From an uncultured Eubacteriales bacterium (GTDB taxonomy: Bacteria > Bacillota > Clostridia > Oscillospirales > Acutalibacteraceae): DNA of 64,000 bases. Shown here piece by piece: positions 46,419 through 55,609 of this stretch (the first letter of the stretch is position 1; the number at the start of each line of letters is the position of its first letter). The notes below the pieces were generated by a model. That model was not told the origin of the DNA, did not search any database, and saw nothing but the letters and a program-made list of their open reading frames with translations. The position numbers were made by a program, and so were the translations under genes. The stretch lies in the NCBI GenBank assembly GCA_934489735.1, contig CAKSSR010000007.1, forward strand, positions 10,982-74,981. Direction: 5' to 3'.

Positions 46419-46886
46419 TTATCTTGAATTTCTCTGCCTTGAACAAGAATTCTTTCTTGTTGCTTCATTAAATTTCAAACTACTTTGCCTATCTAAACTG
46501 TCTTTTTTAAACTGTGTTAATAAGTCATCAAGACTTGGATTTTTGACAGGTTCTTCAGTCTTTTTTTCACTGAATTTAAAATTTTCTTTGTTCCGTCTAT
46601 TGTTTTGCCTGAAATTCTCGTTCTTTTCTTTTGAATTTGTTTTTGGTGCAGCCTGTTTAATAGAAAGTGCTATCCTTTCTTTTGCTCCGTCCTGCCCAAT
46701 ATCTAAAACTTTTACTTTAACTTCTTGGTTCTCTTTTAAATAATCATTGATATTCTCTACATATGAAGAAGATACCTCTGATATGTGAACCATTCCGGTC
46801 TTACCGTTAGAAAGCTCAACAAAGGCCCCATATTTGGTTATGCCGGTCACCTTTCCGTCTAAAATACTGCCTATTTCAAATTGCAT
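46419..46886 (-). CDS. yabR: S1-domain RNA-binding protein (YabR-like)
   Basis: A 155-residue protein: an S1 domain (1-78, GSILDGKVTGITKYGAFVEL and GMVHISEVS) and a basic, disordered tail. Its place as last gene of the yabP-yabQ-divIC-yabR cluster matches Firmicutes generally. Binds RNA or ribosomes; precise role unclear. Confidence 0.88.
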   Translation of the reverse strand: MQFEIGSILDGKVTGITKYGAFVELSNGKTGMVHISEVSSSYVENINDYLKENQEVKVKVLDIGQDGAKERIALSIKQAAPKTNSKEKNENFRQNNRRNKENFKFSEKKTEEPVKNPSLDDLLTQFKKDSLDRQSSLKFNEATRKNSCSRQRNSR

Positions 46887-46907
46887 GTTATAAAATTTCC
46901 CCCTAAT

Positions 46908-47228
46908 TCATTTTGAAACATTTACAAAAACACGTTCCTGTTTATTTATAAATCCTAACTCTTTTCTAGCTACGTTTCTGAAATGTTCTTCACTTAATTT
47001 CTTTTTCTCATCTTCTGAAATGTCTTTTAATTGATTGTTTTTTAAGTTCTGGATAGCTATCGAATTACGTAACTGTTCTATTTCTTTATTTTTAATCAGT
47101 ATTTGAGATTGTTTATTCATAACTGAAAAAATAGAGAAAATGATTATCGCAAATATAAAGATGTTTAGAATGAGAAAAAACTTTGACTTTTTTTTAAAAC
47201 AAACTTTCTTACTATAAATACAAATCAC
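46908..47228 (-). CDS. divIC: Septum formation initiator DivIC/FtsB family
   Basis: A 106-residue bitopic protein: one transmembrane helix (about 18-38), a coiled coil (about 40-75) and the short ARKELGFINKQERVFV end typical of DivIC. It pairs with FtsL/DivIB at the division septum. The GTG start overlaps the yabQ stop (GTGA) with AAAAGG immediately adjacent, so spacing is unusually short. Confidence 0.85.
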   Translation of the reverse strand: MICIYSKKVCFKKKSKFFLILNIFIFAIIIFSIFSVMNKQSQILIKNKEIEQLRNSIAIQNLKNNQLKDISEDEKKKLSEEHFRNVARKELGFINKQERVFVNVSK

Positions 47229-47713
47229 CTTTTCACGATCTTACGATACATATTATATACCAATACTCTATTACCTTTCAAGAGGTTTTTTATGCTTTTT
47301 AGAAAAATCTTCGTATTACTCAAAATAGATAATAATTTTTTATATAAAAAACTCGAAATAGGTCTTAAAATAATCATAATGAATTGTTTTATTTTATTTA
47401 ATATCATTAGTACCTTAATAAAAATATAAATTAACAGTTTACTTATAGTGAATTTATATACAAGTATGCCTAAAAATTCAGAGAATATAATGTAAAATCT
47501 TATTTTTCCATCGTTAAATGATAACGACAAGAAAAAGGTTAATATGCCTAATATTAAAGCGAATAAAATATCTTCTATCAATATCATATAATCTTTAGAA
47601 AATCCAATTATTCTAAAACATTTAAATATATCATATATTATGCCAATAAATATTCCAAATAAGCAAGATAATATAAAAATATTTATTTGATTGTTTAAAT
47701 TAGCACTTATCAA
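47225..47713 (-). CDS. yabQ: Spore cortex biosynthesis protein YabQ
   Basis: A 162-residue membrane protein with about four helices and the family element GIIYDIFKCFR. In B. subtilis it is a SigE-dependent mother-cell protein needed for cortex formation. TTG start behind AAGGGATG. Standard position after yabP. Confidence 0.85.
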   Translation of the reverse strand: MISANLNNQINIFILSCLFGIFIGIIYDIFKCFRIIGFSKDYMILIEDILFALILGILTFFLSLSFNDGKIRFYIIFSEFLGILVYKFTISKLLIYIFIKVLMILNKIKQFIMIILRPISSFLYKKLLSILSNTKIFLKSIKNLLKGNRVLVYNMYRKIVKR

Positions 47714-47724
47714 AATATCATCCC

Positions 47725-48003
47725 TTATTTAAATATTTTAGAGAAAAAGTTGCCGGTTGATTTAGTTTCGTCACTGTATGACATGGATGATATATTACCT
47801 TCAATATTAAGTTCACCTGATTCTGTATTAAGTTTATTTACTTTCAAATCAGATCCTTTTATTGTAAGTGATCCCATATCAGTATAAGCAATTACTGTCT
47901 GTTCGTCGAAGCTGTCGACATCCGAGACCCCACTTAGTAATAATGATTTCCGATTTTCAAGTATCAGATTATGATTTTTTATATCTTTTTTTTCAATATT
48001 CAT
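47725..48003 (-). CDS. yabP: Sporulation protein YabP
   Basis: A 92-residue protein with the YabP/YqfC fold signature NRKSLLLSGVSDVDSFDEQ and the hydrophilic GxLxIKGSDLKVxKLNxESGEL segment. Forms a pair with YabQ in the mother cell. GAAAAGGTG precedes the ATG. Confidence 0.9.
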   Translation of the reverse strand: MNIEKKDIKNHNLILENRKSLLLSGVSDVDSFDEQTVIAYTDMGSLTIKGSDLKVNKLNTESGELNIEGNISSMSYSDETKSTGNFFSKIFK

Positions 48004-48070
48004 ACCAATTTCACCTTTTCTAAAGTCTATTTAGTATATCTTATGCAATCCTGTATGAATATAGAATTAT

Positions 48071-48481
48071 TTAAGACTTATTATTTTCTTTGCTATTTAT
48101 TATTAATTCAAATAATTCAATTAATCTCTCTGTTTTATTTGACATATATAAAAATCCAAATAATGATTCAAGACCTGTTGACATGTGGTAGTCACTTTGT
48201 TTAGCATTCTTAGGGATGTTTGAGACTTTTGCATTTCTTCCTCTTTTATATATTGACATTTCTTCTTCATTTAATATATTGAGTAAACTTAAAACACTTT
48301 TTGCTTGACTTGTGCAACATACTAAACTAATTTTTTCTTTATTTAATAATCCCACTGGTTTGTCGGAATTATTTACTAAGTATTCTCTTACTAAAAGATC
48401 AAATACACTGTCGCCTATAAATGCTAATGCTAGAGGACTTAATTCTTTTACATTACGTTTTTCTTTTTCTGTTTTTAAAAT
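48071..48481 (-). CDS. mrnC: Mini-ribonuclease III with non-canonical ATT start
   Basis: A 136-residue RNase III domain lacking the dsRNA-binding domain; in B. subtilis it matures 23S rRNA ends. Landmarks are LALAFIGDSVFDLLVREYL (catalytic Asp), YKRGRNAK and YHMSTGLESLFGFLY. Between the upstream in-frame stop and the conserved N-terminus there is no ATG, GTG or TTG. The likely start is ATT at 48481, 6 bp after GGAGGG; a GTG at 48355 would delete the catalytic motif. Lies 15 bp after obg. Confidence 0.85.
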   Translation of the reverse strand: MLKTEKEKRNVKELSPLALAFIGDSVFDLLVREYLVNNSDKPVGLLNKEKISLVCCTSQAKSVLSLLNILNEEEMSIYKRGRNAKVSNIPKNAKQSDYHMSTGLESLFGFLYMSNKTERLIELFELIINSKENNKS

Positions 48482-48496
48482 AATTATCCCTCCATT

Positions 48497-49768
48497 TTAA
48501 TCAAAAAATTCAAATTCTATTTCATATATACTTACAGTGTCGCCATCTTTGATCCCATTATCTTTAAGTTTTTTTATTACTCCTGTATCTATTAATACTT
48601 TTTGGAAATATGCGAATGACTCATTGTCATCAAAGTTTATGGAATCTATAAGTCTTATCAACCATTCACCTTCAACTATATAAATGCCATCGCACACCTT
48701 TACTTCTATATCTCTATTGTTATTACTTAAGATCTCTTCTGTTGGTTTTTCTGCCTCATAATGCTTTATTGGAGGTAGTTTGCTTAGTACTTCTTGAATA
48801 TATTTTATTAAAGCTGTAGTTCCATATGAGATTTCTGCTGACATTAAAAAGAATTTATATCCTTTGTCTTCGATATATCTTTTGAATTCTTCTACTTGTT
48901 CATCGGTTGCTAGATCATACTTGTTGCCTGCAACTATCATCGGTTTTTCACTTAGATCTATATTGAATTTTTCAAGTTCTTTATTTATTTTCTCAAAATC
49001 CTCTTTTGGATCTCGTCCTTCGCTTCCGGAAATATCCACTATGTGTACTAAGAGTCTGCATCTCTCAATATGTCTTAAAAAATAATGACCTAGTCCTAAT
49101 CCTTCTGAAGCCCCTTCTATTAATCCTGGTATATCAGCTATTACAAACGATGAGCCCTCGCCTAATCTCACTACTCCTAGATTTGGAGTGATGGTTGTAA
49201 AATGATAGTTGGCTATTTGTGGTTTTGCTTGACTTACTACAGAAATCAAAGTCGATTTTCCTACATTTGGAAATCCAATGAGACCAACGTCTGCTAATAA
49301 CTTCAGCTCAAGCCTTATGTCTAATTCTTGCCCAGGTATTCCTGGCTTTGCAAACCTTGGGACTTGCCTTACCGCATTGGCAAAGTGAGCATTTCCAAAC
49401 CCGCCTTTACCTCCCTTAGCTATTACTTGAGGAATGTCTGTTGATATGTCAGCTATTATTCTCCCACTGTTCTTTTCTTTAATCAACGTTCCTCTTGGGA
49501 CATTAATTATTAAGTCTTTTGCATTCTTTCCATATGATCTTCCTGCTTTTCCGTTCTCTCCATCTGCTGCTTTGTACTTTCTTTTATATCTGAAGTCAGC
49601 TAATGTTGATAGATTGTCATCAGCTTGAAAGATTATGTCTCCGCCTTTGCCTCCGTCTCCTCCGTCTGGACCACCGTTGGCAACATATTTCTCTCTGTGA
49701 AACGATACTTTCCCATTTCCTCCGTTCCCAGCTTTGATTTTTATGTCGGCTATGTCTATGAACCTCAT
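48497..49768 (-). CDS. obg: GTPase Obg
   Basis: A 423-residue GTPase for 50S ribosome assembly. The Gly-rich Obg fold occupies 1-158 (GGNGGNGKVSFHREK), the G domain 159-330 has GFPNVGKST, DIPG and AGNKYDL, and a C-terminal OCT domain (about 345-423) is present. Follows rpmA after a terminator. Confidence 0.96.
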   Translation of the reverse strand: MRFIDIADIKIKAGNGGNGKVSFHREKYVANGGPDGGDGGKGGDIIFQADDNLSTLADFRYKRKYKAADGENGKAGRSYGKNAKDLIINVPRGTLIKEKNSGRIIADISTDIPQVIAKGGKGGFGNAHFANAVRQVPRFAKPGIPGQELDIRLELKLLADVGLIGFPNVGKSTLISVVSQAKPQIANYHFTTITPNLGVVRLGEGSSFVIADIPGLIEGASEGLGLGHYFLRHIERCRLLVHIVDISGSEGRDPKEDFEKINKELEKFNIDLSEKPMIVAGNKYDLATDEQVEEFKRYIEDKGYKFFLMSAEISYGTTALIKYIQEVLSKLPPIKHYEAEKPTEEILSNNNRDIEVKVCDGIYIVEGEWLIRLIDSINFDDNESFAYFQKVLIDTGVIKKLKDNGIKDGDTVSIYEIEFEFFD

Positions 49769-49807
49769 AAAAAATAGTTCTCCTCTCTGGAATCTGCTAG
49801 AATTTTA

Positions 49808-49837
49808 AAAATCCTGAGGAACTTTCCTCAGGATTTC
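49808..49837 (-). terminator. Terminator between rpmA and obg
   Basis: ATCCTGAGGA (49811-49820) and TCCTCAGGAT (49825-49834) form a perfect 10-bp stem with a 4-base loop; on the minus strand it is followed by TTTTTAAAATT. Confidence 0.85.
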
Positions 49838-49862
49838 CTATTGACTGAACTTTTTTAATATT

Positions 49863-50147
49863 TTATTGCTCTACTGCGTAGACACAGACTTTCTTTCTGG
49901 TCTTTCCCATTCTTTCAAATTTAACTTTGCCATCTATTAATGCAAACAAAGTGTCATCTGATCCACGTCCTACGTTGGTTCCCGGATGAATGTGTGTGCC
50001 ACGTTGTCTAACTAAAATGTTCCCAGCTAAAACAAATTGTCCATCTGCTCTTTTAACGCCTAAACGTTTGGATTCAGAATCACGACCATTCTTTGTAGAA
50101 CCCACACCTTTTTTATGTGCAAATAACTGTATGTTAATTTTAATCAT
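49863..50147 (-). CDS. rpmA: 50S ribosomal protein L27
   Basis: A 94-residue protein. The N-terminus MIKINIQLFAHKKGVGSTK includes the short INIQLF-A extension that Firmicutes remove with the protease Prp, whose gene is next. I use the ATG at 50147, which matches family length; the open frame extends 37 codons further without conservation. Confidence 0.95.
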   Translation of the reverse strand: MIKINIQLFAHKKGVGSTKNGRDSESKRLGVKRADGQFVLAGNILVRQRGTHIHPGTNVGRGSDDTLFALIDGKVKFERMGKTRKKVCVYAVEQ

Positions 50148-50269
50148 TTTAACAATTGCTACCTGAATTATAGACAAATGTATTCCAAGTCTATTATTTA
50201 CTTGAATACGCTTGCCGAGTAGCCCTCCTTTCCAAAATTCTATAAAAGCCCTTATCAAGTTTACTTAAT

Positions 50270-50596
50270 TTATAACTCTGTATAATTAACTTGAATATTC
50301 TTATTGTATTGCTCTTCCAGCGATAATAAATGTATTTTTAGTCCTAAAAATATGTCTCGACATGCATAAGCTCTGTCTTCTGGTACCAGAAGGTGAAACT
50401 TACCACGTTTTTCATCGACTTTAATTTCAGCTGGAATGTTTAATACTTCAGTGATAGTATTGGCTACCATATATATGACAGACGAAACAGCCGAGCAGAC
50501 TATATCTTGCCCATAATTGCTAAAGTTCGCATGACCTTTTATATCAAATCCTAAAATATCACCGTCTGGCTCAATTAAAAAATCTATTCGAATCAT
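50270..50596 (-). CDS. prp: Ribosomal-processing cysteine protease Prp
   Basis: A 108-residue protease that trims the N-terminus of L27. The His and Cys of GHANFSNYGQDIVCSAVS are intact. Sits between rplU and rpmA as in other Firmicutes, 7 bp after rplU. Confidence 0.93.
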   Translation of the reverse strand: MIRIDFLIEPDGDILGFDIKGHANFSNYGQDIVCSAVSSVIYMVANTITEVLNIPAEIKVDEKRGKFHLLVPEDRAYACRDIFLGLKIHLLSLEEQYNKNIQVNYTEL

Positions 50597-50603
50597 TATT
50601 AAG

Positions 50604-50912
50604 TTAAATTGTTATAGATTCAATCTGTACCTTTGTATAAGGTTGTCTATGACCCATTTTACGTTTTTCACTTTTCTTTGGTTTGTAAGTGAACACTGTA
50701 ATCTTTGGTCCTTTTCCATTCTTCAATACTTTACCAGTTACTTGAGCATTCTCTAAGTATGGATTCCCTAAAACTAATCCATCTTCTTTACCTACCATAA
50801 TTACTTTAAAATTTATGGTTGATTCTTCTTGGCAATCAAGTTTTTCTACATAAATAACGCTACCGCTTTCAACCTTGTATTGCTTTCCACCGGTTTCTAT
50901 TACTGCGTACAT
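50604..50912 (-). CDS. rplU: 50S ribosomal protein L21
   Basis: A 102-residue protein beginning MYAVIETGGKQYKV and containing KRKMGHRQPYTKV near the end. ATG at 50912 with GCAGGTG 10 bp upstream. The 100 bp before it may hold an L21 leader, but I cannot fold it with confidence. Confidence 0.95.
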   Translation of the reverse strand: MYAVIETGGKQYKVESGSVIYVEKLDCQEESTINFKVIMVGKEDGLVLGNPYLENAQVTGKVLKNGKGPKITVFTYKPKKSEKRKMGHRQPYTKVQIESITI

Positions 50913-51065
50913 GACAGTTATACACCTGCCCTTTTCTAAAATCTCGCTGTTTAAGGTAAGAATTAAAATCTTTTCAAAACCTTTTACATGCGGCAAATAT
51001 ATTCTAACATTTATACATCTTCGTGTCAAGGGGGAGTATAAATATGCTTTCAATCTTCCAATGGT

Positions 51066-51355
51066 TTCTTAAAATAGCAAGTGGTTTTTTTGTAGAAACC
51101 TTTGAATTTGGAATATAATAGCTAGTCTTTTCAGTTGCTTTGTCTTTATTTTTCACTATTTTTGTACAGATTCTTTTGATTTTCTTTTAGCCCGAATACG
51201 TCTCATTGTCTCTTCATAAATTTCTTTTTGGCAATGCATTGCATCTGCTGTGATAGCCTTGTCTTTTGTTCTCAAGTATCAAAATATTTCTTGAAATACT
51301 GGTATCCCATTGGTCTTCTCCCGTATCTTTTCCTTTTCTAAAACAACGTGGGGTT
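51066..51355 (-). pseudogene. ISAs1-type transposase remnant, copy D
   Basis: On the minus strand one frame reads KAITADAMHCQKEI, another GLKENQKNLYKN, then KATEKTSYY, the ISAs1 core in broken order of frames. It lies between rplU and yqeK and shares its outer end with copy B. Confidence 0.6.
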
Positions 51356-51428
51356 GACATATTTGAGTATTTGCCCTTTACTTTTTCAAAATAATATGGT
51401 AAAATTAAATAGAAAGGTGGTTGATTTT

Positions 51429-52028
51429 ATGGAAATGCCAAGTTATGATACTTTGTTATCTTTATTAAAGAGTATGACATCTCAATTTAGATTTAATCAT
51501 TCTGTTAATGTTGCTAATATGGCAGCAAGATTAGCTAAAATATATGGGGCCGATGTGCAAAAGGCTATGGTAGCCGGTCTGTTACATGATATTACTAAAG
51601 ATATTCCAATTGAAGAGCAGCTGGAGATTATGAAAAAGTATATTAAACCAGAAGATGTTAAGATTTTTGATAGAAATGTCTTCCATGGGTTTACTGGGAG
51701 CGTATATGCTAAAGAAATTCTTAATATTCAGGATGAAGAAATATTAGGTGCTATAAAAAATCATGTAGTGGGTAGTGCGAATATGTCTACGTTGGAAAAG
51801 ATTTTGCTTGTAGCTGACTTGACTTCTGATGACAGATCTGATGAATTTGCTGATGAATTGAGAAAAATTGCTATGATAGATCTGAATTTAGCTGTCTTTA
51901 AGATTGCAATTTTTAATATTGAGGAGTATGCTTTTAAAAATTATGATATAATTAATCCATATTCATTTGAGGCCTATAATAGTATCGTTAAGGAATTGGA
52001 TCTATCTAAATTGAAAAAAGTTGAGTAA
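51429..52028 (+). CDS. yqeK: HD-domain hydrolase YqeK-like
   Basis: A 199-residue HD phosphohydrolase; B. subtilis YqeK is a diadenosine tetraphosphatase. Metal ligands are in RFNHSVNVA, GLLHDITKD (HD pair), VFHGFTG and IKNHVVG. ATG at 51429 follows GAAAGGTGG. The usual partner nadD is not adjacent, and the gene is divergent from rplU. Confidence 0.85.
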   Translation: MEMPSYDTLLSLLKSMTSQFRFNHSVNVANMAARLAKIYGADVQKAMVAGLLHDITKDIPIEEQLEIMKKYIKPEDVKIFDRNVFHGFTGSVYAKEILNIQDEEILGAIKNHVVGSANMSTLEKILLVADLTSDDRSDEFADELRKIAMIDLNLAVFKIAIFNIEEYAFKNYDIINPYSFEAYNSIVKELDLSKLKKVE

Positions 52029-52074
52029 AAAATCAATCGTCATTATTTTTCGATGGCGATTGATTAATTATATA

Positions 52075-53037
52075 TTAAGCGTGGTATCTGGCCCTTATTT
52101 CTTTAATAAATCCACTTTTATTTGCATATTTCCACCATCTGTCTGCCAGCCTTGTTCTTCTGCTAAACCAAGGTTTGTTTCCGACGTGGTAGTGTATTAT
52201 TACCGGATGCTTTCTTCCTTCATCCCAGTCCTTTTTAGAAAAGCATTTAGAGATTAAAGATGTCTTATAGGCGTTGTTGTTATATATATCATAAGACATT
52301 AACATATTGTATTTGAATGGTAAATGATATATCTTTTTATAACAAACTGAGTTTATTACGTCTTGATCATGATAGGGAAATCTATGTTTACTTAAAGCTC
52401 TAAACTTCTTTTCTAAGTTATCTTCTCTCATTTTCTTTAAATTTAGAAGCATTACTCCTGAATTTATATATTCTGACATTGATTTAATCTTTAACATGTT
52501 TGCGTAACCTTTGCCATAGTATGATACAAATTTAGGATTTTTCACTCCTGCAAGATAATAATCATCTATATTCAAATGGTATAGTTTCGAGACGTCACCT
52601 TCTGTAATAGTATCGACATCCATATATAAGACTTTATCAATATTATTCAATATGCTAGGTAAAGACAACCTATAATAAGCGGCTGATGTTATATGACGAC
52701 TTGTAAAAGCGCTTTTAAAGTCATTCTTCATATTTATAGTATTTATGTGACAATTATTATATTTCTTTGATAAAGACATTATTTTTCCTTTTAAATTCTT
52801 ATTTACGTTACCGGATAATAAAATATAGAACTCATAGTCAATATCTTTTTTAGAATTTTCCATTATAGATGTTATAGAGACTATAGTCGGATATACGTAT
52901 TTACTATCAGTAGACATAGAAATTTTAACATTTTCTAAAAGTTTTTCATCGTTAGCAACAACACAAATACTACATAAAATAAATAAAAAAATACAGTTAA
53001 ACAAGAGCACGAACTTATTACGAAATAAAGAATTCAC
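52075..53037 (-). CDS. Exported family 8 glycosyltransferase
   Basis: A 320-residue protein: GTG start at 53037 (AAGGAG 9 bp upstream) gives a signal peptide MNSLFRNKFVLLF...CSICVVANDE, followed directly by a GT8 domain (VKISMSTDSKYVYPTIVSI, LYMDVDTI with the DxD metal motif, INSGVMLLNL, HDQDVINSV, IIHYHVGNKPW). GT8 enzymes need a cytosolic nucleotide-sugar, so an exported one suggests use inside a host cell. If the signal acts as an anchor instead, it would still face outward. Confidence 0.85.
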   Translation of the reverse strand: MNSLFRNKFVLLFNCIFLFILCSICVVANDEKLLENVKISMSTDSKYVYPTIVSITSIMENSKKDIDYEFYILLSGNVNKNLKGKIMSLSKKYNNCHINTINMKNDFKSAFTSRHITSAAYYRLSLPSILNNIDKVLYMDVDTITEGDVSKLYHLNIDDYYLAGVKNPKFVSYYGKGYANMLKIKSMSEYINSGVMLLNLKKMREDNLEKKFRALSKHRFPYHDQDVINSVCYKKIYHLPFKYNMLMSYDIYNNNAYKTSLISKCFSKKDWDEGRKHPVIIHYHVGNKPWFSRRTRLADRWWKYANKSGFIKEIRARYHA

Positions 53038-53317
53038 AAAAACCCACTCCTTAATAATAGAATTTGAATAAAATATCAAAATACAAGCTTGCTATAAATA
53101 ACATATTTATATAATTTAATTATGATATATTTTTTGTAGATACTCACAATTGAAAAGAAATACAAAAAATGATACAATGATGATATCATCGATTAAGTGA
53201 TAAGTCAAGATAAAAATTGTTTTGCAAGAGAAATGTAAGCAAAACGCAAGCAAGTTGTAAGCAAACTTTATTTATATCATATTAACTTTATATGCAAGAT
53301 TTTAAGCTTGTATGTTC

Positions 53318-53453
53318 AAACGTATGGTCGGACGGCGCTGCGCGGCAAGACGCTGTGAACCATGTCAGGCGGGGAACCGAGCAGCATTAATCAGATTGTG
53401 TTGTGCGATGCAGAATGGCATTTAATTATGTCAGTTCGTTCGGCCATATGTTT
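53318..53453 (+). ncRNA. ffs: Signal recognition particle RNA (small bacterial type)
   Basis: The SRP apical motif is at 53363-53386: TGTCAGG, then GGGGAACC, then GAGCAGC, matching the GUCAGG...GGAA...AGCAGC consensus. AAACGTATGGTCG (53318-53330) pairs with CGGCCATATGTTT (53441-53453) to close the molecule. Position just upstream of dnaX matches Bacillus and many Clostridia. Local GC is far above the surroundings. 53080-53317 shows nothing else clear. Confidence 0.88.
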
Positions 53454-53569
53454 GAGTGTATAAATTTATCTTGCTTTTTTTATGGGAATTTGATATAATG
53501 AAGTTCGTTTTTATGAAAAATTAAGAAAGAACTATTCAAAATTAGGATTTATTGGAGCAGTGATATCAA

Positions 53570-55225
53570 ATGGATAACGAAGTGTACAAGGTTCTTTACC
53601 GAAAGTTTAGACCGAAGACCTTCTCAGATGTTTATGGGCAGTCTAATGTTATTAAGACTTTAAAGAATGAATTAAAAGCGGGAAGAGTTTCTCACGCATA
53701 TTTATTTACTGGTTCAAGAGGGACGGGAAAAACTACATGTGCCAAGATATTAGCTAAAGCGATCAATTGTCTAGACATTAGCGAAGAAGGGGAACCATGT
53801 GGCAAGTGTGAGGCATGTATTGGAATTGAAAGAGGGACTATTTTAGACATAGTAGAGATTGATGCAGCGAGCAACAACGGGGTAGACAATATTAGGGATC
53901 TTATAGAAGAAATGTCCTTTATGCCATCTGTTACGAAGTACCGAGTATACATAATAGACGAAGTACATATGCTTTCTATTGGCGCATTTAATGCTTTGCT
54001 TAAAACTTTAGAGGAACCGCCACCGCACGTTGTATTTATATTGGCGACGACAGAGGTTCATAAGCTACCGGTAACGATTTTATCGAGATGTCAGAGGTTT
54101 GATTTTAATAGGATAGAGATAGAAGACATAGTTGCCAGACTAAAGGAAGTAGCGAGCCTTGAAAATGTGAGATTAGAGGACAATGCTGCTTATCTGATAG
54201 CAAAATTATCTGATGGAGCTTTAAGGGATGCATTATCTTTACTTGACAGATGTATTGGTGATGATAAATATGTAGATATAGACGTTGTAAATGAAGCGAC
54301 AGGATCTGTTGGAAATATTAATGTTTTTAATATAATTGACAAAGTGATCAACAAAGAGCCGAAAGAGGCCATCGAAATAGTGAATGATTTATACATGAAG
54401 TCGAAAAGTATGACGAAATTGTGCTTTGAATTAATAGAGCATTACAGGAATTTAATGCTCATAAAGACTTCAGGTAAGAAAGAAAATTTTATTTTACTTT
54501 CTGATGATGATTTTGATATAGCGAAGGGTCAAGCGGACAAGACATCACTTGATGAGATTATAAGTGCCATAGACGTATTATCAGAGGCAGTTAACCGGAT
54601 GACTAATGGATCATTTAATAAAGTTGAGTTAGAAATGTCTTTAGTCAAGTTATGCATGACGAATTCGGATAAAAAGTATTCAGAACTTTTAAATAGGATT
54701 GATGGATTAGAGAAAGTGGTTAAGAGCATGTTATCGGGCGGGTTAAAAAGTTTGCCAAAGAATGACGATAAGATAAAAGAAGTCGACAAAATTCACGAGA
54801 TGGTTTCTAATTCTAACAATTCTGCTGGGTCTGATAGGGAAGAGGTAAGCAAAGAGTCAAAGCAATCAGACTTTAATAATGGAACTAAAACCGAAAACTC
54901 ATCAAAAAGGATTACAATTATGGACAAATGGTCAGATGTTTTAGAAATGTTAAAGGAAGGATCAAACAGCATTTATACAGCGCTTAAAGGTTCTAAGGCA
55001 TATATTAACGGGGAGTATATTTTAATTGATTCCAATAGAGATATTGCATTTAACATGTTAAAAAGGCCAGAACAACGTGATAAAATGAGAAAAATCATTG
55101 AAAAAGTAACTGGCAGGGTTTATAGATTGGGACCATATAAGGAAGTTAACAGACCAGAAACTTTTAAAGACCCACTTGAATCTTTATCGAAAGTCGCTTT
55201 AAATTCTGGGATAGATATTAATTAA
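53570..55225 (+). CDS. dnaX: DNA polymerase III subunits gamma and tau
   Basis: A 551-residue clamp-loader ATPase. GSRGTGKTT (Walker A), a four-Cys zinc motif (CLDISEEGEPCGKCEAC), IIDEVHML and SRCQRFDF are present. The C-terminal part after residue 370 is divergent and ends in a small folded domain. Start of the dnaX-ybaB-recR operon; ATG 53570 behind TTGGAGCAG. Confidence 0.95.
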   Translation: MDNEVYKVLYRKFRPKTFSDVYGQSNVIKTLKNELKAGRVSHAYLFTGSRGTGKTTCAKILAKAINCLDISEEGEPCGKCEACIGIERGTILDIVEIDAASNNGVDNIRDLIEEMSFMPSVTKYRVYIIDEVHMLSIGAFNALLKTLEEPPPHVVFILATTEVHKLPVTILSRCQRFDFNRIEIEDIVARLKEVASLENVRLEDNAAYLIAKLSDGALRDALSLLDRCIGDDKYVDIDVVNEATGSVGNINVFNIIDKVINKEPKEAIEIVNDLYMKSKSMTKLCFELIEHYRNLMLIKTSGKKENFILLSDDDFDIAKGQADKTSLDEIISAIDVLSEAVNRMTNGSFNKVELEMSLVKLCMTNSDKKYSELLNRIDGLEKVVKSMLSGGLKSLPKNDDKIKEVDKIHEMVSNSNNSAGSDREEVSKESKQSDFNNGTKTENSSKRITIMDKWSDVLEMLKEGSNSIYTALKGSKAYINGEYILIDSNRDIAFNMLKRPEQRDKMRKIIEKVTGRVYRLGPYKEVNRPETFKDPLESLSKVALNSGIDIN

Positions 55226-55246
55226 TATATTATAGGAGGAAATTTT

Positions 55247-55609
55247 ATGAAAGCAAGACTACCGAAGGAATATACAACTAAAGGAAAGAGTAATAATTTT
55301 CAAGAGATTGCGAAGAAAGCTCAACAAATGCAGAAAGACATGACTAATGCTAATGAAGAATTAGAAAAGAAGAAATATACTTCTTCATCTGGTGGGGGAA
55401 AGGTAGAAGTTACAGTCACTGGGAAAATGGAAGTGGATTCAGTGAAGATTAACCCAGAGGTTGTTGATCCAGAAGACATAGAGATGCTTGAGGATTTAGT
55501 GAAGGCAGCAACAAATGAAGCCTTAAGAGCAGCTTCTAGAGACAAAGAAAAAGTAATTGAAGAAGTTTCAGGGGCGATGAACATTCCAGGGCTATCGGGG
55601 TTATTTTAA
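55247..55609 (+). CDS. Nucleoid-associated protein YbaB/EbfC family
   Basis: A 120-residue DNA-binding protein, 21 bp after dnaX with AGGAGG. Contains the family segment AQQMQKDM...VTVTGKMEVDSVKINPEVVDPEDIEMLEDL in parts. The N-terminal 15 residues are a basic extension. Overlaps recR by one base. Confidence 0.92.
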   Translation: MKARLPKEYTTKGKSNNFQEIAKKAQQMQKDMTNANEELEKKKYTSSSGGGKVEVTVTGKMEVDSVKINPEVVDPEDIEMLEDLVKAATNEALRAASRDKEKVIEEVSGAMNIPGLSGLF

